From JALNZU01 sp964463695 (GTDB taxonomy: Bacteria; Bacteroidota; Bacteroidia; Bacteroidales; F082): DNA of 64,000 nt. Below, one piece after another: positions 25,230-34,379 of this stretch; the stretch's first letter is position 1; each line of letters starts with the position of its first letter. Location: positions 1-64,000 of the forward strand of contig CAYXCZ010000019.1 in assembly GCA_964463695.1 (NCBI GenBank), given 5' to 3'. The translations under genes were made by a program, and so were the position numbers. The notes beneath the pieces were generated by a model. The model had not been told where the DNA came from and ran no database searches. It worked only from the letters and a program-made list of their open reading frames with translations.

Positions 25230-27182
25230 ATGAAACGAGTATTGCTTACTTGTTTAATCGCATTAAGCATCTTTTCGTGTGCGGATCGGATTACTGAAAA
25301 CGAACCCGAAATTGCCTTAATTAAGGAATCGCCCTATTTAAATCACCATGATTCTGCGTTTTATGTGGGTAAGGAAGCGTGTCGCGACTGCCATTATCAA
25401 AACTACGTTTCATACCTGCGCACAGGCATGGGTCGTTCTTTTGGGTACGCTACACCTGCAAAAAGTGATGCTGTGATTGGTCCTGATTCCCTCATATTCG
25501 ATAAACACAAAAATCTTTTTTATCATCCTTTCTGGAAAGACAGCACATTGATGGTCACAGAGTTCAGACTCGAAGGCACTGATACCATCCACAAACGAAC
25601 AGAGCGTGTTGATTTTATTATTGGCTCAGGCAATCATACCAATTCTCATATTTCTGTTGTGAATGGCTATGCCTACCAGATTCCTTTTACCTATTATACG
25701 CAGGAACAACGCTTTGACTTGCCTCCCGGATTCGAAAATGGTGAAAACACACGTTTTTCGAGGTATCTTGGACTCGAGTGTATTTCTTGTCATAATGGAC
25801 TTCCGGAACTTGTGCTGGGTTCTCAAAACAAATATACTCATATTCCTGTTGGGATAGATTGTGAGCGCTGCCATGGTCCTGGCTCTATTCATGTGAGGCG
25901 TACCAAAACCGGTATTTTGGTCGACACTTCAAAAATGATTGATTATTCAATTGTTAACCCGCGTCGACTTTCAAAAAAACTTCAAAATGATGTGTGTGCC
26001 AGATGTCATCTTCAGGGTACGATGGTGCTTAAGAATGGAAAGAGTTTCTATGATTTCAAGCCCGGAATGGCTTTGACAGATGTAATGGATGTATTCATGC
26101 CATCTTATGAAGGAGGACCGCCAACACTCATCATGGCATCTCATATCGAGCGGATGATGGAAAGTGCTTGTTACCTAAAAACAGATGGCGATATCTCATG
26201 CATTCAATGTCATAACCCACATATAACAGTCGCTGAAACCTCAAGGAGTGTTTTTAATAAAGTTTGCGCCGACTGTCACGGGATTGCTGCTGATGCGCAT
26301 CATAAAAAAGAAACAATTACAAATAAAAGTTTGGACGATTGTGTGCAATGCCATATGCTGAAGCGAGATAGCCGCGATATTCCCCATGTTAAAATAACTG
26401 ATCATAAAATTAGCTTGCCTGAAACAGATACACAAATCCCAACTCGTTTTAAAGGATTGGTTGCTGTAAATAACAGGCACACTGACCCCTTCACAAAAGG
26501 AAGGGGTTATCTTCGTGAATATGAGACCTTTTATCAAAATCCTATTTATCTTGATTCAGCTCGGATGTTTCTTCAGCCACAAACAAAGAAAACATCTCGG
26601 TCACATTTTAAAGCCTTTGTGCAGTATTATTTTCTCACAGATAACTATGGGGCAATCAGGCATTTGGTAAAGGCCAATGGAATCGAAGAAATCCTAAGTA
26701 ATTTTCTAATCAAGCAAGATTATGAAAATGAAGATGCGTGGGCCGCTTACAGGGTAGGGCAGGCTTTCGAACAAAATAAAGACAGAATTACTGCATGGGC
26801 ATTTTATAAAAAAGCCATAGAACTTGCCCCTTTGCATGCCGGTATGATGAATAAATTTGGAAGTTTACTCGTTAGTATGGATAGCATACCTCAGGCGCGT
26901 AAGGTTTTTGCAAGGATTCTTACCGAACATCCCCGAAACGAACAGGCTTGGGTAAATCATGGATATTGCGAAATGCAGCTGAACAATATTTCACAGGCGC
27001 AACGATCCTATCAAATGGCAATCAGCCTCAATCCTGATAATATTCAGGCTCTTGTAAATCTGGCAAGCTTATTCTGGTCTGTTAATAACAAAGAGCAGGC
27101 AGAAGTTTATCTAAAACGCAGTCTTTTGATATCACCCGAACATCGTCAGGCACTTGCGTTAAAAGCAGCAATGAATAAGTGA
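25230..27182 (+). CDS. heptaheme cytochrome c lipoprotein with TPR domain
   Basis: From ATG 25230 (MKRVLLTCLIALSIFSC) the product is a 650-residue lipoprotein with acylated Cys17. The frame is open to 25098, but the -7 element at 25178-25185 and the lipobox favour this start. Seven CxxCH heme-attachment motifs occur in the first ~375 residues: CRDCH, CISCH, CERCH, CARCH, CIQCH, CADCH and CVQCH. The C-terminal 150 residues are about four TPR repeats (AWAFYKKAIELAPLHA, RSYQMAISLNPDN). The cytochrome part resembles cytochrome c554/NrfA-like multiheme proteins. A periplasm-facing electron-transfer or reductase role is expected, with TPRs mediating protein contacts. No cytochrome maturation or quinol dehydrogenase genes are adjacent, so the partner is unknown. 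Confidence 0.88.
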   Translation: MKRVLLTCLIALSIFSCADRITENEPEIALIKESPYLNHHDSAFYVGKEACRDCHYQNYVSYLRTGMGRSFGYATPAKSDAVIGPDSLIFDKHKNLFYHPFWKDSTLMVTEFRLEGTDTIHKRTERVDFIIGSGNHTNSHISVVNGYAYQIPFTYYTQEQRFDLPPGFENGENTRFSRYLGLECISCHNGLPELVLGSQNKYTHIPVGIDCERCHGPGSIHVRRTKTGILVDTSKMIDYSIVNPRRLSKKLQNDVCARCHLQGTMVLKNGKSFYDFKPGMALTDVMDVFMPSYEGGPPTLIMASHIERMMESACYLKTDGDISCIQCHNPHITVAETSRSVFNKVCADCHGIAADAHHKKETITNKSLDDCVQCHMLKRDSRDIPHVKITDHKISLPETDTQIPTRFKGLVAVNNRHTDPFTKGRGYLREYETFYQNPIYLDSARMFLQPQTKKTSRSHFKAFVQYYFLTDNYGAIRHLVKANGIEEILSNFLIKQDYENEDAWAAYRVGQAFEQNKDRITAWAFYKKAIELAPLHAGMMNKFGSLLVSMDSIPQARKVFARILTEHPRNEQAWVNHGYCEMQLNNISQAQRSYQMAISLNPDNIQALVNLASLFWSVNNKEQAEVYLKRSLLISPEHRQALALKAAMNK

Positions 27183-27216
27183 GAAATTAAGTTCTAAATT
27201 CTGTTTACTACGAAAA

Positions 27217-28116
27217 TCAAATGATACGTATCAATGTCGAAATGTCGAAATGATCATTCAGTTTGGTTTCATCCATAGTGAATATAAGGCTGAAACCACC
27301 ACCGCCAGAGCCACAGAGTTTCATTGTGAAATCGCCGCTTCTTGAACCTTCTTCCCAAAAATGGTTTATTGAAGCCGGAATCATAGGTTTTAGAAATTCT
27401 TTTTCAAAATGGGAGATAAGTTGCAGCGATGAAAAAAATGATGCTGTATCCTGATTCATGAAGCTCTCAATCGCCTGATTGACTGATGGAATCCATTGCT
27501 GACTAGCTTTCTTGTAAAAAGAGAGAAAATGCATCTGCTGATGAAAAAAGCTGACAAGAGGGGCCGTTTTTCCGATCGTCCCACTGTCAAAAAGAAAGCC
27601 TTGAATACGGTCATTTGATGGAAGTTCGGTTAAACAACGAATTTGTTGTTCACTTTCAATCAAAATTGGCTGACGCAACAAACAGCAAAGCGGATCAATA
27701 CCAGAACTACTTCCATGAAAATAGCTTTCCAGATGACCTAAGTTTTTTTTAAGAACCTGAAGGTCCTTTTCCTGAAAAAACGCATATCGTTCATAAATAG
27801 CCGCCACCAGAGCTCCTGAGCTGCCCGCGCCGTAACCTTGAGGAATATCCGAATTAAACCATAATCCGTCGGAAAAATCTTTTTGAAGAAGTTGCAGATC
27901 AATGAGGGAATCAGCTGTTTTATCCGACTTTAGGTAGCGGATGTAGGCCTCAAGTTCATTAAATAGGTTTTGGTCAGTTTCAGTTATTATTTCACCCGCT
28001 TGCCAATGCCCGCTGAAGCGTTTTAAAGGCGTTACAAGCGCTTTTGAACCAACTATAACGCTGTATTCGCCAAAGAGCATTACCTTGCCGTAAAAAGCTG
28101 ATTCTGTCGTTTTCAT
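27217..28116 (-). CDS. mvk: mevalonate kinase (GHMP family)
   Basis: A 299-residue GHMP kinase, the last gene of the mevalonate operon. Motif 1 is FYGKVMLFGEYSV near the N terminus, the ATP-binding loop is PQGYGAGSSGAL (~residue 93-104), SSSGIDPLCC follows, and motif 3 is KLCGSGGGGFSLIF near residue 263. It should convert mevalonate to 5-phosphomevalonate. It starts five bases after the mvaD stop. No terminator is visible in the 34 bases to the convergent cytochrome gene. The alternative, another step of the same pathway, cannot be excluded because GHMP kinases are close relatives, but the order and SSGxD motif favour mevalonate kinase. Confidence 0.85.
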   Translation of the reverse strand: MKTTESAFYGKVMLFGEYSVIVGSKALVTPLKRFSGHWQAGEIITETDQNLFNELEAYIRYLKSDKTADSLIDLQLLQKDFSDGLWFNSDIPQGYGAGSSGALVAAIYERYAFFQEKDLQVLKKNLGHLESYFHGSSSGIDPLCCLLRQPILIESEQQIRCLTELPSNDRIQGFLFDSGTIGKTAPLVSFFHQQMHFLSFYKKASQQWIPSVNQAIESFMNQDTASFFSSLQLISHFEKEFLKPMIPASINHFWEEGSRSGDFTMKLCGSGGGGFSLIFTMDETKLNDHFDISTLIRII

Positions 28117-28121
28117 TTTGG

Positions 28122-29207
28122 TTAAATTTCAGAGGGTCCTGTTCCAACAACATCATTGATCCAATAGTTGTTTTCACAATAGGTCGCCAAATCTGACTGG
28201 ATAAAATCCTGAACTGTTTTATGGTTCGCTTCAGGATAAAGCAAATGCAGGTTTGGGCCGGCATCAAGGGTAAAACAAAGTGGTATACCCGTTTCATTAC
28301 GAAAAGCCCTTACTTTTTCGATTGCTGCCAAGGTTGCAGGTTTTAAAAGTATGAAGGATGGGATTGATGTCATCATTAAGGCATGAAGTTGTAACGCCTC
28401 TGCTTCTGCTATTTGCATAAAAACATCAAGATCAGCAGTTTTCAACGACTTCAGTAATTGTTCTGTATGCTTGTGTGCCTGATCATATCTTGTGTTTGCA
28501 AAAGGGTTGCCATCCATTAATGCATGACCCGCTCTGCTTGAAACCGATTTTGTACCTGCATTGATGATAAGAATGCTGTCACGATAGGTTCGAAACATTG
28601 GGTGAATCTCATCAAGAGCCACGGCATATTCATCATGGTTTTCTGCATGAGCAGATGTTGTCCCCCAGAGCGAGGCATAAGGGAAAACACTTCGTGCGGC
28701 ACTTCCTGATGCCATACGCGATAACCAGGAAGCTTTCTGAAGCATGGCCTGCTGCGTCAGGGCTGTTTCACGAAAATGCTTTTCGATATCCAGAAGGCAC
28801 ATCACCAATGCGCTCATACCCGATGCTGACGAGGCTATACCGGAGGAGTGAGGAAAACTGTTATGACTTTCAATGTCAAGGTGAATATCGTTCAGAAAAG
28901 GCAGTATATCAATTTGTTGAGAAAGAAACTTAATTATTTTTTCAGCAAACTGCGGTTGTGATTTCCCCTCAAAACGAAATTGCAGTTGAATGCCTTTTCC
29001 TTTTTTGGATTCCCACCTGATAGATGTTTCGGTGCGGGCTTCTGAAAGCGTTAGACTTACCGAAGGGTTATTGGGTAGTTGATTGCCATGTTTGCCCCAA
29101 TATTTTACGATGGCAATATTTGAAGGACTTTGCCAGGCAGTTGTACCATATGAATCTTTCGAACTATTAGCTTTAACAGCTTCTTTTTGATAATAGGCTT
29201 GTAACAT
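28122..29207 (-). CDS. mvaD: diphosphomevalonate decarboxylase
   Basis: A 361-residue GHMP-fold enzyme that makes isopentenyl diphosphate from 5-diphosphomevalonate with ATP and loss of CO2. Diagnostic segments are SPSNIAIVKYWGKHGNQLPNN-PSVSLTLS near the N terminus, the phosphate loop SGIASSASGMSAL (~residue 125), the MASGSAARS segment and the catalytic Asp in FTLDAGPN near residue 320. The N-terminal 25 residues before the core look like a variable extension. It lies nine bases after the GYDIA kinase gene on the same strand, inside the operon mvaA-GYDIA-mvaD-mvk. Confidence 0.95.
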   Translation of the reverse strand: MLQAYYQKEAVKANSSKDSYGTTAWQSPSNIAIVKYWGKHGNQLPNNPSVSLTLSEARTETSIRWESKKGKGIQLQFRFEGKSQPQFAEKIIKFLSQQIDILPFLNDIHLDIESHNSFPHSSGIASSASGMSALVMCLLDIEKHFRETALTQQAMLQKASWLSRMASGSAARSVFPYASLWGTTSAHAENHDEYAVALDEIHPMFRTYRDSILIINAGTKSVSSRAGHALMDGNPFANTRYDQAHKHTEQLLKSLKTADLDVFMQIAEAEALQLHALMMTSIPSFILLKPATLAAIEKVRAFRNETGIPLCFTLDAGPNLHLLYPEANHKTVQDFIQSDLATYCENNYWINDVVGTGPSEI

Positions 29208-29216
29208 AGTAATGGT

Positions 29217-30158
29217 TTATGAACGAACAAGCTCAGCATAGGTGAATAGAATGTCTGAGGCTTTATCTTTGAAATAACGACGAACCCAGGCTTCGTCTTT
29301 TTGTGTCATAACGAGCATAAAATCACCACCCCAGGCCCCAAGGTTTTTCACATGTCCTTCAAAATCAGGAAATTGCTCTTTTAAGGGTGGCAGGCCAAGT
29401 ATTTCTGACAAAATAGCTTCGTGTTGGTTCATCAATTCACAAAAAGTATCAAAATCGGTTGTAGATCCAACAGCTTCAGTAATGGCTGTAATTTGATTCA
29501 CTTGTTTTGTAAGGTCTTTGTCTTCAGTAAGTTGCTGAAAGTCACGAATACCTTGTGTGGAATCTTTTTTCTGGCCACGATACACAAAAAACAACTTGTC
29601 GGTAAAAGGTGGCTTAAATGAGGCTTTGCTTACAAGAGGCTTCAGGTGGTTGAGCTGAAAAAAAACAGGAGCGGAAGCATTTGCACATGCGATGTCGTAA
29701 CCCGAACCGCCGATGGAGAATTGCAGGAGAGCATAAGGATCAACTTTGGCCCATTTTGCAAGATTGGCAATCAGTGTCGAACTCGTGCCTAATCCCCATT
29801 CAGGCTCAAAATCAAGACGGGTTTTGATGGTATAGGAATGTTTTCCATCAAAAATATCTGGATTTAATTGCTTAAGTGTTAGCAATATCATTTGTAGTTT
29901 AATACTTTTTTGACGGTCGGAAGTATTAATAATATCTAAACCGGGGAGCTCGAAAAGCAATTTCAACCAGGGTGTTTGAGGTCCAAATGCGTACCATGAG
30001 AGCAGAGCATGTCCGGATGACTCCTCCTGAATAATTTCTAACGACTGTGTTTTGATAAGCGGTAAAGCAAGGGCCTTTGCTCCTGATAACACCAAATATT
30101 CACCTGTAAGTAAAAGTTTACCGTTCGAACGAAACGTTAGCGGGGTTTGTTGCATCAT
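29217..30158 (-). CDS. GYDIA-family GHMP kinase, candidate phosphomevalonate kinase
   Basis: A 313-residue GHMP kinase with the signature GGSGYDIACANA (~residue 150) that names the GYDIA family, an N-terminal SNGKLLLTGEYLVLSGAKAL and the ATP loop WGLGTSSTLIANL. The third GHMP motif is degenerate (GAWGGDFMLVM), as is usual in this family. The operon supplies HMG-CoA reductase, mevalonate kinase and the decarboxylase but no other candidate for phosphorylating 5-phosphomevalonate, so this protein is the natural candidate for that step. That is an inference from context. Its ATG overlaps the mvaA stop by four bases (30155-30158), implying coupled translation. Confidence 0.85.
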   Translation of the reverse strand: MMQQTPLTFRSNGKLLLTGEYLVLSGAKALALPLIKTQSLEIIQEESSGHALLSWYAFGPQTPWLKLLFELPGLDIINTSDRQKSIKLQMILLTLKQLNPDIFDGKHSYTIKTRLDFEPEWGLGTSSTLIANLAKWAKVDPYALLQFSIGGSGYDIACANASAPVFFQLNHLKPLVSKASFKPPFTDKLFFVYRGQKKDSTQGIRDFQQLTEDKDLTKQVNQITAITEAVGSTTDFDTFCELMNQHEAILSEILGLPPLKEQFPDFEGHVKNLGAWGGDFMLVMTQKDEAWVRRYFKDKASDILFTYAELVRS

Positions 30159-31483
30159 TTTCTTAGTGAAGCAATGTATTGTCCAACACTTGCAAAAGAA
30201 ACTTTTTGATCTTTAAAATGCTCTGTTGCCGCATTCTTCTCTTCATCGTTGGCTTTGAAATGGTTGAGAATATTGAAGAGGTGCATCTTCATATGCCCGG
30301 CCTGAATGCCTTTGGTGGTGAGTGATTTAACAGCAGAAAAATTGTTAGCCATACCCATAACCGATGCAATCATCATTAACTCGGTAGCTGTAGGATTACC
30401 CAACAACTCAAGCGATTGCTTTGCTAGGGGATGAAGGCTTGTAAGTCCGCCAACAGTTCCAACAGCCATTGGTACCTCGAGGATAAAACGAAACATACCA
30501 TCTTCAATTTCAACGCGAGAGAGGCTTTCATACCTACCGCTTCTGGAAGCATAAGCATGCCCGGCTGCTTCAATAGCCCGAAAATCATTTCCAGTAGCGA
30601 TAGCTACTGCATCGATACCGTTGTAAATTCCTTTATTGTGTGTGGTAGCCCGAAAAACATCCACATGTGCAATTTTTACAGCCTTTTCAAATTTACGCGC
30701 AAATGCTTCACCATCAAGTTTTTCGTCAACATTATCCAATTGATTTAATGGACATTCAACCCAGGTTTTAACCACACATTCAGGAGTATAGTTTGAAAGA
30801 ATTGCCATAATAATCTCGCACTGACGATGCTCATCAGCCAAATGAACCTGTTCGGAAAGAAAGATTTTCAACGTTTGCCCAAACTCTTCAAGCACTGAGT
30901 TGATGAAGTTTGCTCCCATCGAATCTTTTGTTTCGAAGGTGACAAGAAACTGGTAATAGTGTTCAATTTCATGGGTAAGGTCAACCAGTTCTATATCTAA
31001 AATGCCACCACCTCTTTTTTCCATATTGGCGGTAATGGATGCGACGGATTCGATCAAACTTCTTTTGAGTGAGGGTAACATGGCATACAGCACGTGTGTT
31101 TCGCCTGTCCAGCTGAAATGTACCTGTCCCACCTTTTTAGTTCCTAAAATTTCGGAATGAAAGCCGCCTCTCTCGCTCCAGAATTTGGCGGAGGCAGATG
31201 CAGCAGCAACTACCGAACTTTCTTCGATAACCATAGGCACAAGATAGGTGCGCCCGTTGATAATAACATTGGGTGCAATACCGTATGGTATATAGAAATT
31301 AGTAATGGTGTTCTCGCTGAATTCATCAAAAAGCTTCTGCTGACTTTCATCTGAATGCCAGAAACTTTTTAATAAACTGACAACTTCACCCGGATTTTCA
31401 AAATATTCAGCAACAAGTTTGAGCTTGTCTTCCTTGAGTAGTTTTGAAAAGCCACTGATGATAATGTCTCTTTTTCTTCTCAT
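30155..31483 (-). CDS. mvaA: hydroxymethylglutaryl-CoA reductase, class II
   Basis: A 442-residue class II ('degradative') HMG-CoA reductase. Catalytic elements visible: Glu in VIEESSVVAAASASAKFW (~residue 87), Lys in TTHNKGIYNGIDAVAIATGND (~residue 262) and the RAIEAAGHAYA segment, plus GGLTSLHPLAKQSL and the AGHMKMHL end. It interconverts HMG-CoA and mevalonate. It leads the mevalonate operon, so here it works in the biosynthetic direction; class II enzymes serve biosynthesis in several bacteria. It has the best-formed promoter in the window (31530-31561). HMG-CoA synthase and IPP isomerase are not in the window. Confidence 0.95.
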   Translation of the reverse strand: MRRKRDIIISGFSKLLKEDKLKLVAEYFENPGEVVSLLKSFWHSDESQQKLFDEFSENTITNFYIPYGIAPNVIINGRTYLVPMVIEESSVVAAASASAKFWSERGGFHSEILGTKKVGQVHFSWTGETHVLYAMLPSLKRSLIESVASITANMEKRGGGILDIELVDLTHEIEHYYQFLVTFETKDSMGANFINSVLEEFGQTLKIFLSEQVHLADEHRQCEIIMAILSNYTPECVVKTWVECPLNQLDNVDEKLDGEAFARKFEKAVKIAHVDVFRATTHNKGIYNGIDAVAIATGNDFRAIEAAGHAYASRSGRYESLSRVEIEDGMFRFILEVPMAVGTVGGLTSLHPLAKQSLELLGNPTATELMMIASVMGMANNFSAVKSLTTKGIQAGHMKMHLFNILNHFKANDEEKNAATEHFKDQKVSFASVGQYIASLRK

Positions 31484-31529
31484 ATTACCCTTGTATTGAT
31501 GCTACTTAAAGGTTATTTGAATCAAACAA

Positions 31530-31561
31530 CAAAGTAACATAATAAATGTTTAACAGTCAAA
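31530..31561 (-). promoter_or_regulatory. -33/-7 promoter of the mevalonate operon
   Basis: On the minus strand TTTG (31561-31558), a 20-base spacer and TTACTTTG (31537-31530). The -33 element is exact and the -7 element has seven of eight consensus bases. It lies 47 bases from the mvaA ATG. Confidence 0.6.
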
Positions 31562-31592
31562 TCATTTGTTTGGAGGTCTGAAAGTAATGGAA

Positions 31593-31623
31593 TTTGAAAA
31601 ATCAGCAGAATGAATTACTTTTG
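31593..31623 (+). promoter_or_regulatory. -33/-7 promoter of the DUF1456 gene
   Basis: TTTG (31593-31596), 19 bases, TACTTTTG (31616-31623): both Bacteroidota elements exact at the standard spacing. It fixes the translation start at 31642 with a leader of only about 12-15 bases. Confidence 0.7.
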
Positions 31624-31641
31624 AATCTTGATTTAATTACA

Positions 31642-32133
31642 ATGAATAATAACGATGTGTTGCGTAGGGTACGCTTTATTTTTGATTTCAACGACACTAA
31701 AATGATGGATCTTTTTGATCTTGGTGGTAAACCAGCAACAAGAGCTGAAATCAGCGACTGGCTCAAAAAGGAAGACGACCCCGCCTTTCAGGGGATTTCT
31801 GATCATCTTTTGGCAGTATTTCTGAGTGGTTTAATCGTTATGAAACGTGGAAAAAAAGATGGAGTACAGCCAGTTCCTGAAAAGAAACTGAACAATAATA
31901 TTGTGTTTCGAAAGCTTAAGATAGCGCTGAATTACCGCGATGAGGATATCCTTAACACCCTTGATATTGCAGGAATGCGCATCAGCAGTCACGAGTTGAG
32001 TGCTTTTTTCAGGCATCCGGATCAAAATCAGTACAAACCGTGTAAAGATCAGATTTTGCGTAATTTTTTACAGGGCCTGCAAATAAAATTTCACCCGGTA
32101 TCACCTTCAGACTCTGAGAACCAGCCTTATTAA
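31642..32133 (+). CDS. DUF1456 (YehS-like) protein
   Basis: A 163-residue protein with two copies of the DUF1456 repeat: MNNNDVLRRVRFIFDFNDTKMMDLF at the N terminus and NNNIVFRKLKIALNYRDEDILNTL from about residue 79, each followed by a helix ending in LxxFLxGL. The family (E. coli YehS) is conserved but has no defined biochemical role. The start at 31642 is chosen because the exact promoter at 31593-31623 lies over the upstream opening of the frame (31594). It stands alone between two minus-strand operons and ends at the shared terminator 32288-32317. Confidence 0.9.
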   Translation: MNNNDVLRRVRFIFDFNDTKMMDLFDLGGKPATRAEISDWLKKEDDPAFQGISDHLLAVFLSGLIVMKRGKKDGVQPVPEKKLNNNIVFRKLKIALNYRDEDILNTLDIAGMRISSHELSAFFRHPDQNQYKPCKDQILRNFLQGLQIKFHPVSPSDSENQPY

Positions 32134-32287
32134 TTTTCTAAGTTTGGGTTTGTCGATGCAAGTATCCAAATAATGAAATACTGGAAATTACGCTTTGATT
32201 TAACAGTTGATTGAGTGTTTAAAAACTCAAGAGCAATACAAACCATCAGGCTGTTAACCAGTTAAGTTTTTGAGTACAGTTAAATAA

Positions 32288-32317
32288 AAAAAGCGCAACA
32301 AATCTGTTACGCTTTTT
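32288..32317. terminator. bidirectional terminator between DUF1456 and groEL
   Basis: AAAAAGCG (32288-32295) pairs with CGCTTTTT (32310-32317), extended inside by AAC/GTT. The flanking A and T tracts allow it to end the DUF1456 transcript and the groESL transcript. Confidence 0.8.
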
Positions 32318-32341
32318 AAAATATATAATGTTAGTGAGTGC

Positions 32342-33976
32342 CTACATCATGCCTGGCATTCCGCCACCCATTGGAGGCATAGCAGGAGATTGATTTGGAT
32401 CTTTATGTTCTACCAAAACACATTCGGTTGTTAATAGCATACCAGCAATTGATGCAGCGTTTTCGAGCGCAACACGTGCTACTTTGGTAGGATCAATAAC
32501 TCCTGCTTCGTAAAGGTTTTCATAAACCTCGGTGCGGGCGTTGAAACCAAAGTCATCTTTGCCTTCTTTTACTTTGTTGACAACTACAGAGCCTTCGAGA
32601 CCAGCATTTTCAACAATCTGACGCAGTGGTTCTTCAAGAGCACGTTTAATGATTGCGATACCTGTTGTTTCGTCTTCGTTGTCACCTTTCATGTCAGCAA
32701 TAGCGCTGATAGCACGAATGAAGCCAACGCCACCACCAGGGATGATACCTTCTTCAATAGCTGCGCGGGTTGCTGCAAGAGCGTCGTCGAAACGATCTTT
32801 TTTCTCTTTCATTTCCATTTCACTGGCAGCGCCAACGTAGATAACTGCAACACCACCGGCTAATTTAGCCAAACGTTCCTGCAGTTTCTCTTTATCATAA
32901 TCTGAAGTGGTAGTTTCGATTTGTTTCTTGATTTGAGCAACACGAGCATCAATGTTTCCTTTATCACCATGTCCGCTAACGATGGTTGTGTTTTCCTTAT
33001 TGATCGAAACTTTATCAGCAGTTCCTAACATTTCAAGGGTTGCATCTTCAAGACGATATCCTTTTTCTTCGCTGATAACAGCGCCACCGGTCAGGATAGC
33101 GATATCTTCCAGCATTTCTTTTCTTCTGTCGCCAAAGCCCGGAGCTTTTACAGCAGCCACTTTCAATGAACCACGCAGACGGTTAACAACAAGTGTTGCA
33201 AGAGCTTCGCTTTCAACGTCTTCAGCGATGATAATAAGCGGACGACCTGTTTGAAGTGACTTTTCAAGGATCGGCAGAAGGTCTTTCATTACTGAAACTT
33301 TTTTGTCATAAATGAGAATAAAAGGATTCTCATAAACGGCTTCCATTTTTTCAGCGTTGGTTACAAAATAAGGAGAAATGTAACCACGGTCAAACTGCAT
33401 ACCTTCAACAACTTCAACATAGGTTTCGATACCTTTGGCTTCTTCAACGGTAATAACGCCTTCTTTCTTTACTTTGGTCATAGCTTCAGCGATAAGAGCG
33501 CCAATAGAATGATCATTATTTGCAGAAATAGCGGCTACCTGTTTGATTTTTTCGTTGCTGTCGCCAACTTGTTTGGTTTGGGCATGTAACGATTTAATAA
33601 CTTCGATAACAGCTTTGTCGATACCACGTTTCAAATCCATTGGATTGGCACCGGCAGTTACGTTTTTAAGTCCGGTTGTGATGATTGACTGAGCGAGAAC
33701 AGTCGCAGTAGTTGTTCCATCACCGGCAATATCGTTGGTTTTGGAAGCAACTTCTTTTACCATCTGAGCTCCCATATTCTGTACAGGATCTTTCAGCTCA
33801 ACTTCTTTGGCAACAGTAACACCGTCTTTGGTGATTTGTGGTGCGCCATATGATTTTTCGATAATGACATTCCGACCTTTAGGTCCAAGTGTCACTTTAA
33901 CAGCATTTGAAAGTGCATCAACACCTTTTTTGAGGTTGTCGCGTGCTTCTAAATTGAATAAGATGTCTTTTGCCAT
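32342..33976 (-). CDS. groEL: chaperonin GroEL
   Basis: A 544-residue protein of standard length: N-terminal VKVTLGPKGRNVIIEKSYGAP, the ATPase segment AGDGTTTATVLAQ, the apical domain, AAIEEGIIPGGGVGFIRA and a C-terminal methionine/glycine tail (PPMGGGMPGMM) that is shorter than the E. coli GGM repeat. It forms the tetradecameric folding chamber with GroES encoded 31 bases upstream on the same strand. All known ATP-binding motifs are intact. No CIRCE element is seen upstream of the operon, consistent with Bacteroidota lacking HrcA control in many lineages. Confidence 0.99.
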   Translation of the reverse strand: MAKDILFNLEARDNLKKGVDALSNAVKVTLGPKGRNVIIEKSYGAPQITKDGVTVAKEVELKDPVQNMGAQMVKEVASKTNDIAGDGTTTATVLAQSIITTGLKNVTAGANPMDLKRGIDKAVIEVIKSLHAQTKQVGDSNEKIKQVAAISANNDHSIGALIAEAMTKVKKEGVITVEEAKGIETYVEVVEGMQFDRGYISPYFVTNAEKMEAVYENPFILIYDKKVSVMKDLLPILEKSLQTGRPLIIIAEDVESEALATLVVNRLRGSLKVAAVKAPGFGDRRKEMLEDIAILTGGAVISEEKGYRLEDATLEMLGTADKVSINKENTTIVSGHGDKGNIDARVAQIKKQIETTTSDYDKEKLQERLAKLAGGVAVIYVGAASEMEMKEKKDRFDDALAATRAAIEEGIIPGGGVGFIRAISAIADMKGDNEDETTGIAIIKRALEEPLRQIVENAGLEGSVVVNKVKEGKDDFGFNARTEVYENLYEAGVIDPTKVARVALENAASIAGMLLTTECVLVEHKDPNQSPAMPPMGGGMPGMM

Positions 33977-34007
33977 TTTATGTAAGTTTTAATGATGATT
34001 TGAAAGA

Positions 34008-34286
34008 TTAGATGATTGCGATAATGTCCGACTCCTTCATAATAAGGTAGTTTGCACCCTCGATAGTAAATTCTGTGCCGGCATATTTACCGTATAATAC
34101 AACATCACCTTCTTTTAAGGTAACAGGATTATCAGTCGTTCCGGGACCTACAGCAACAACAGTACCTTTTTGAGGTTTTTCTTTTGCAGTATCAGGAATA
34201 ATGATACCGCTTGCAGTTTTTTGTTCGGCTACAGCTGGTTCAATTACCACGCGGTCGGCCAAAGGCTTAATGTTTAATTTTCCCAT
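34008..34286 (-). CDS. groES: co-chaperonin GroES
   Basis: A 92-residue co-chaperonin with IKPLADRVVIEPAVAEQKTASGIIIPDTAKEKPQKGTVVAVGPG and the end YLIMKESDIIAII. Residues ~16-33 form the mobile loop that contacts GroEL. It is the first gene of the groES-groEL operon. No exact -7 element is found upstream; a nearby variant on the minus strand (TA, three bases, TTTG) has one base too many in the spacer. The preceding secG gene ends at the terminator 34380-34405, so the operon has its own promoter. Confidence 0.98.
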   Translation of the reverse strand: MGKLNIKPLADRVVIEPAVAEQKTASGIIIPDTAKEKPQKGTVVAVGPGTTDNPVTLKEGDVVLYGKYAGTEFTIEGANYLIMKESDIIAII

Positions 34287-34379
34287 TTTGCTTATTATTT
34301 TATTAAATGATTTTTTAATCGTTTCTTAGGTGTGAAGCTATTGGACATATTTTATGCCAAAGGCTAAAAACAAAAAAAA

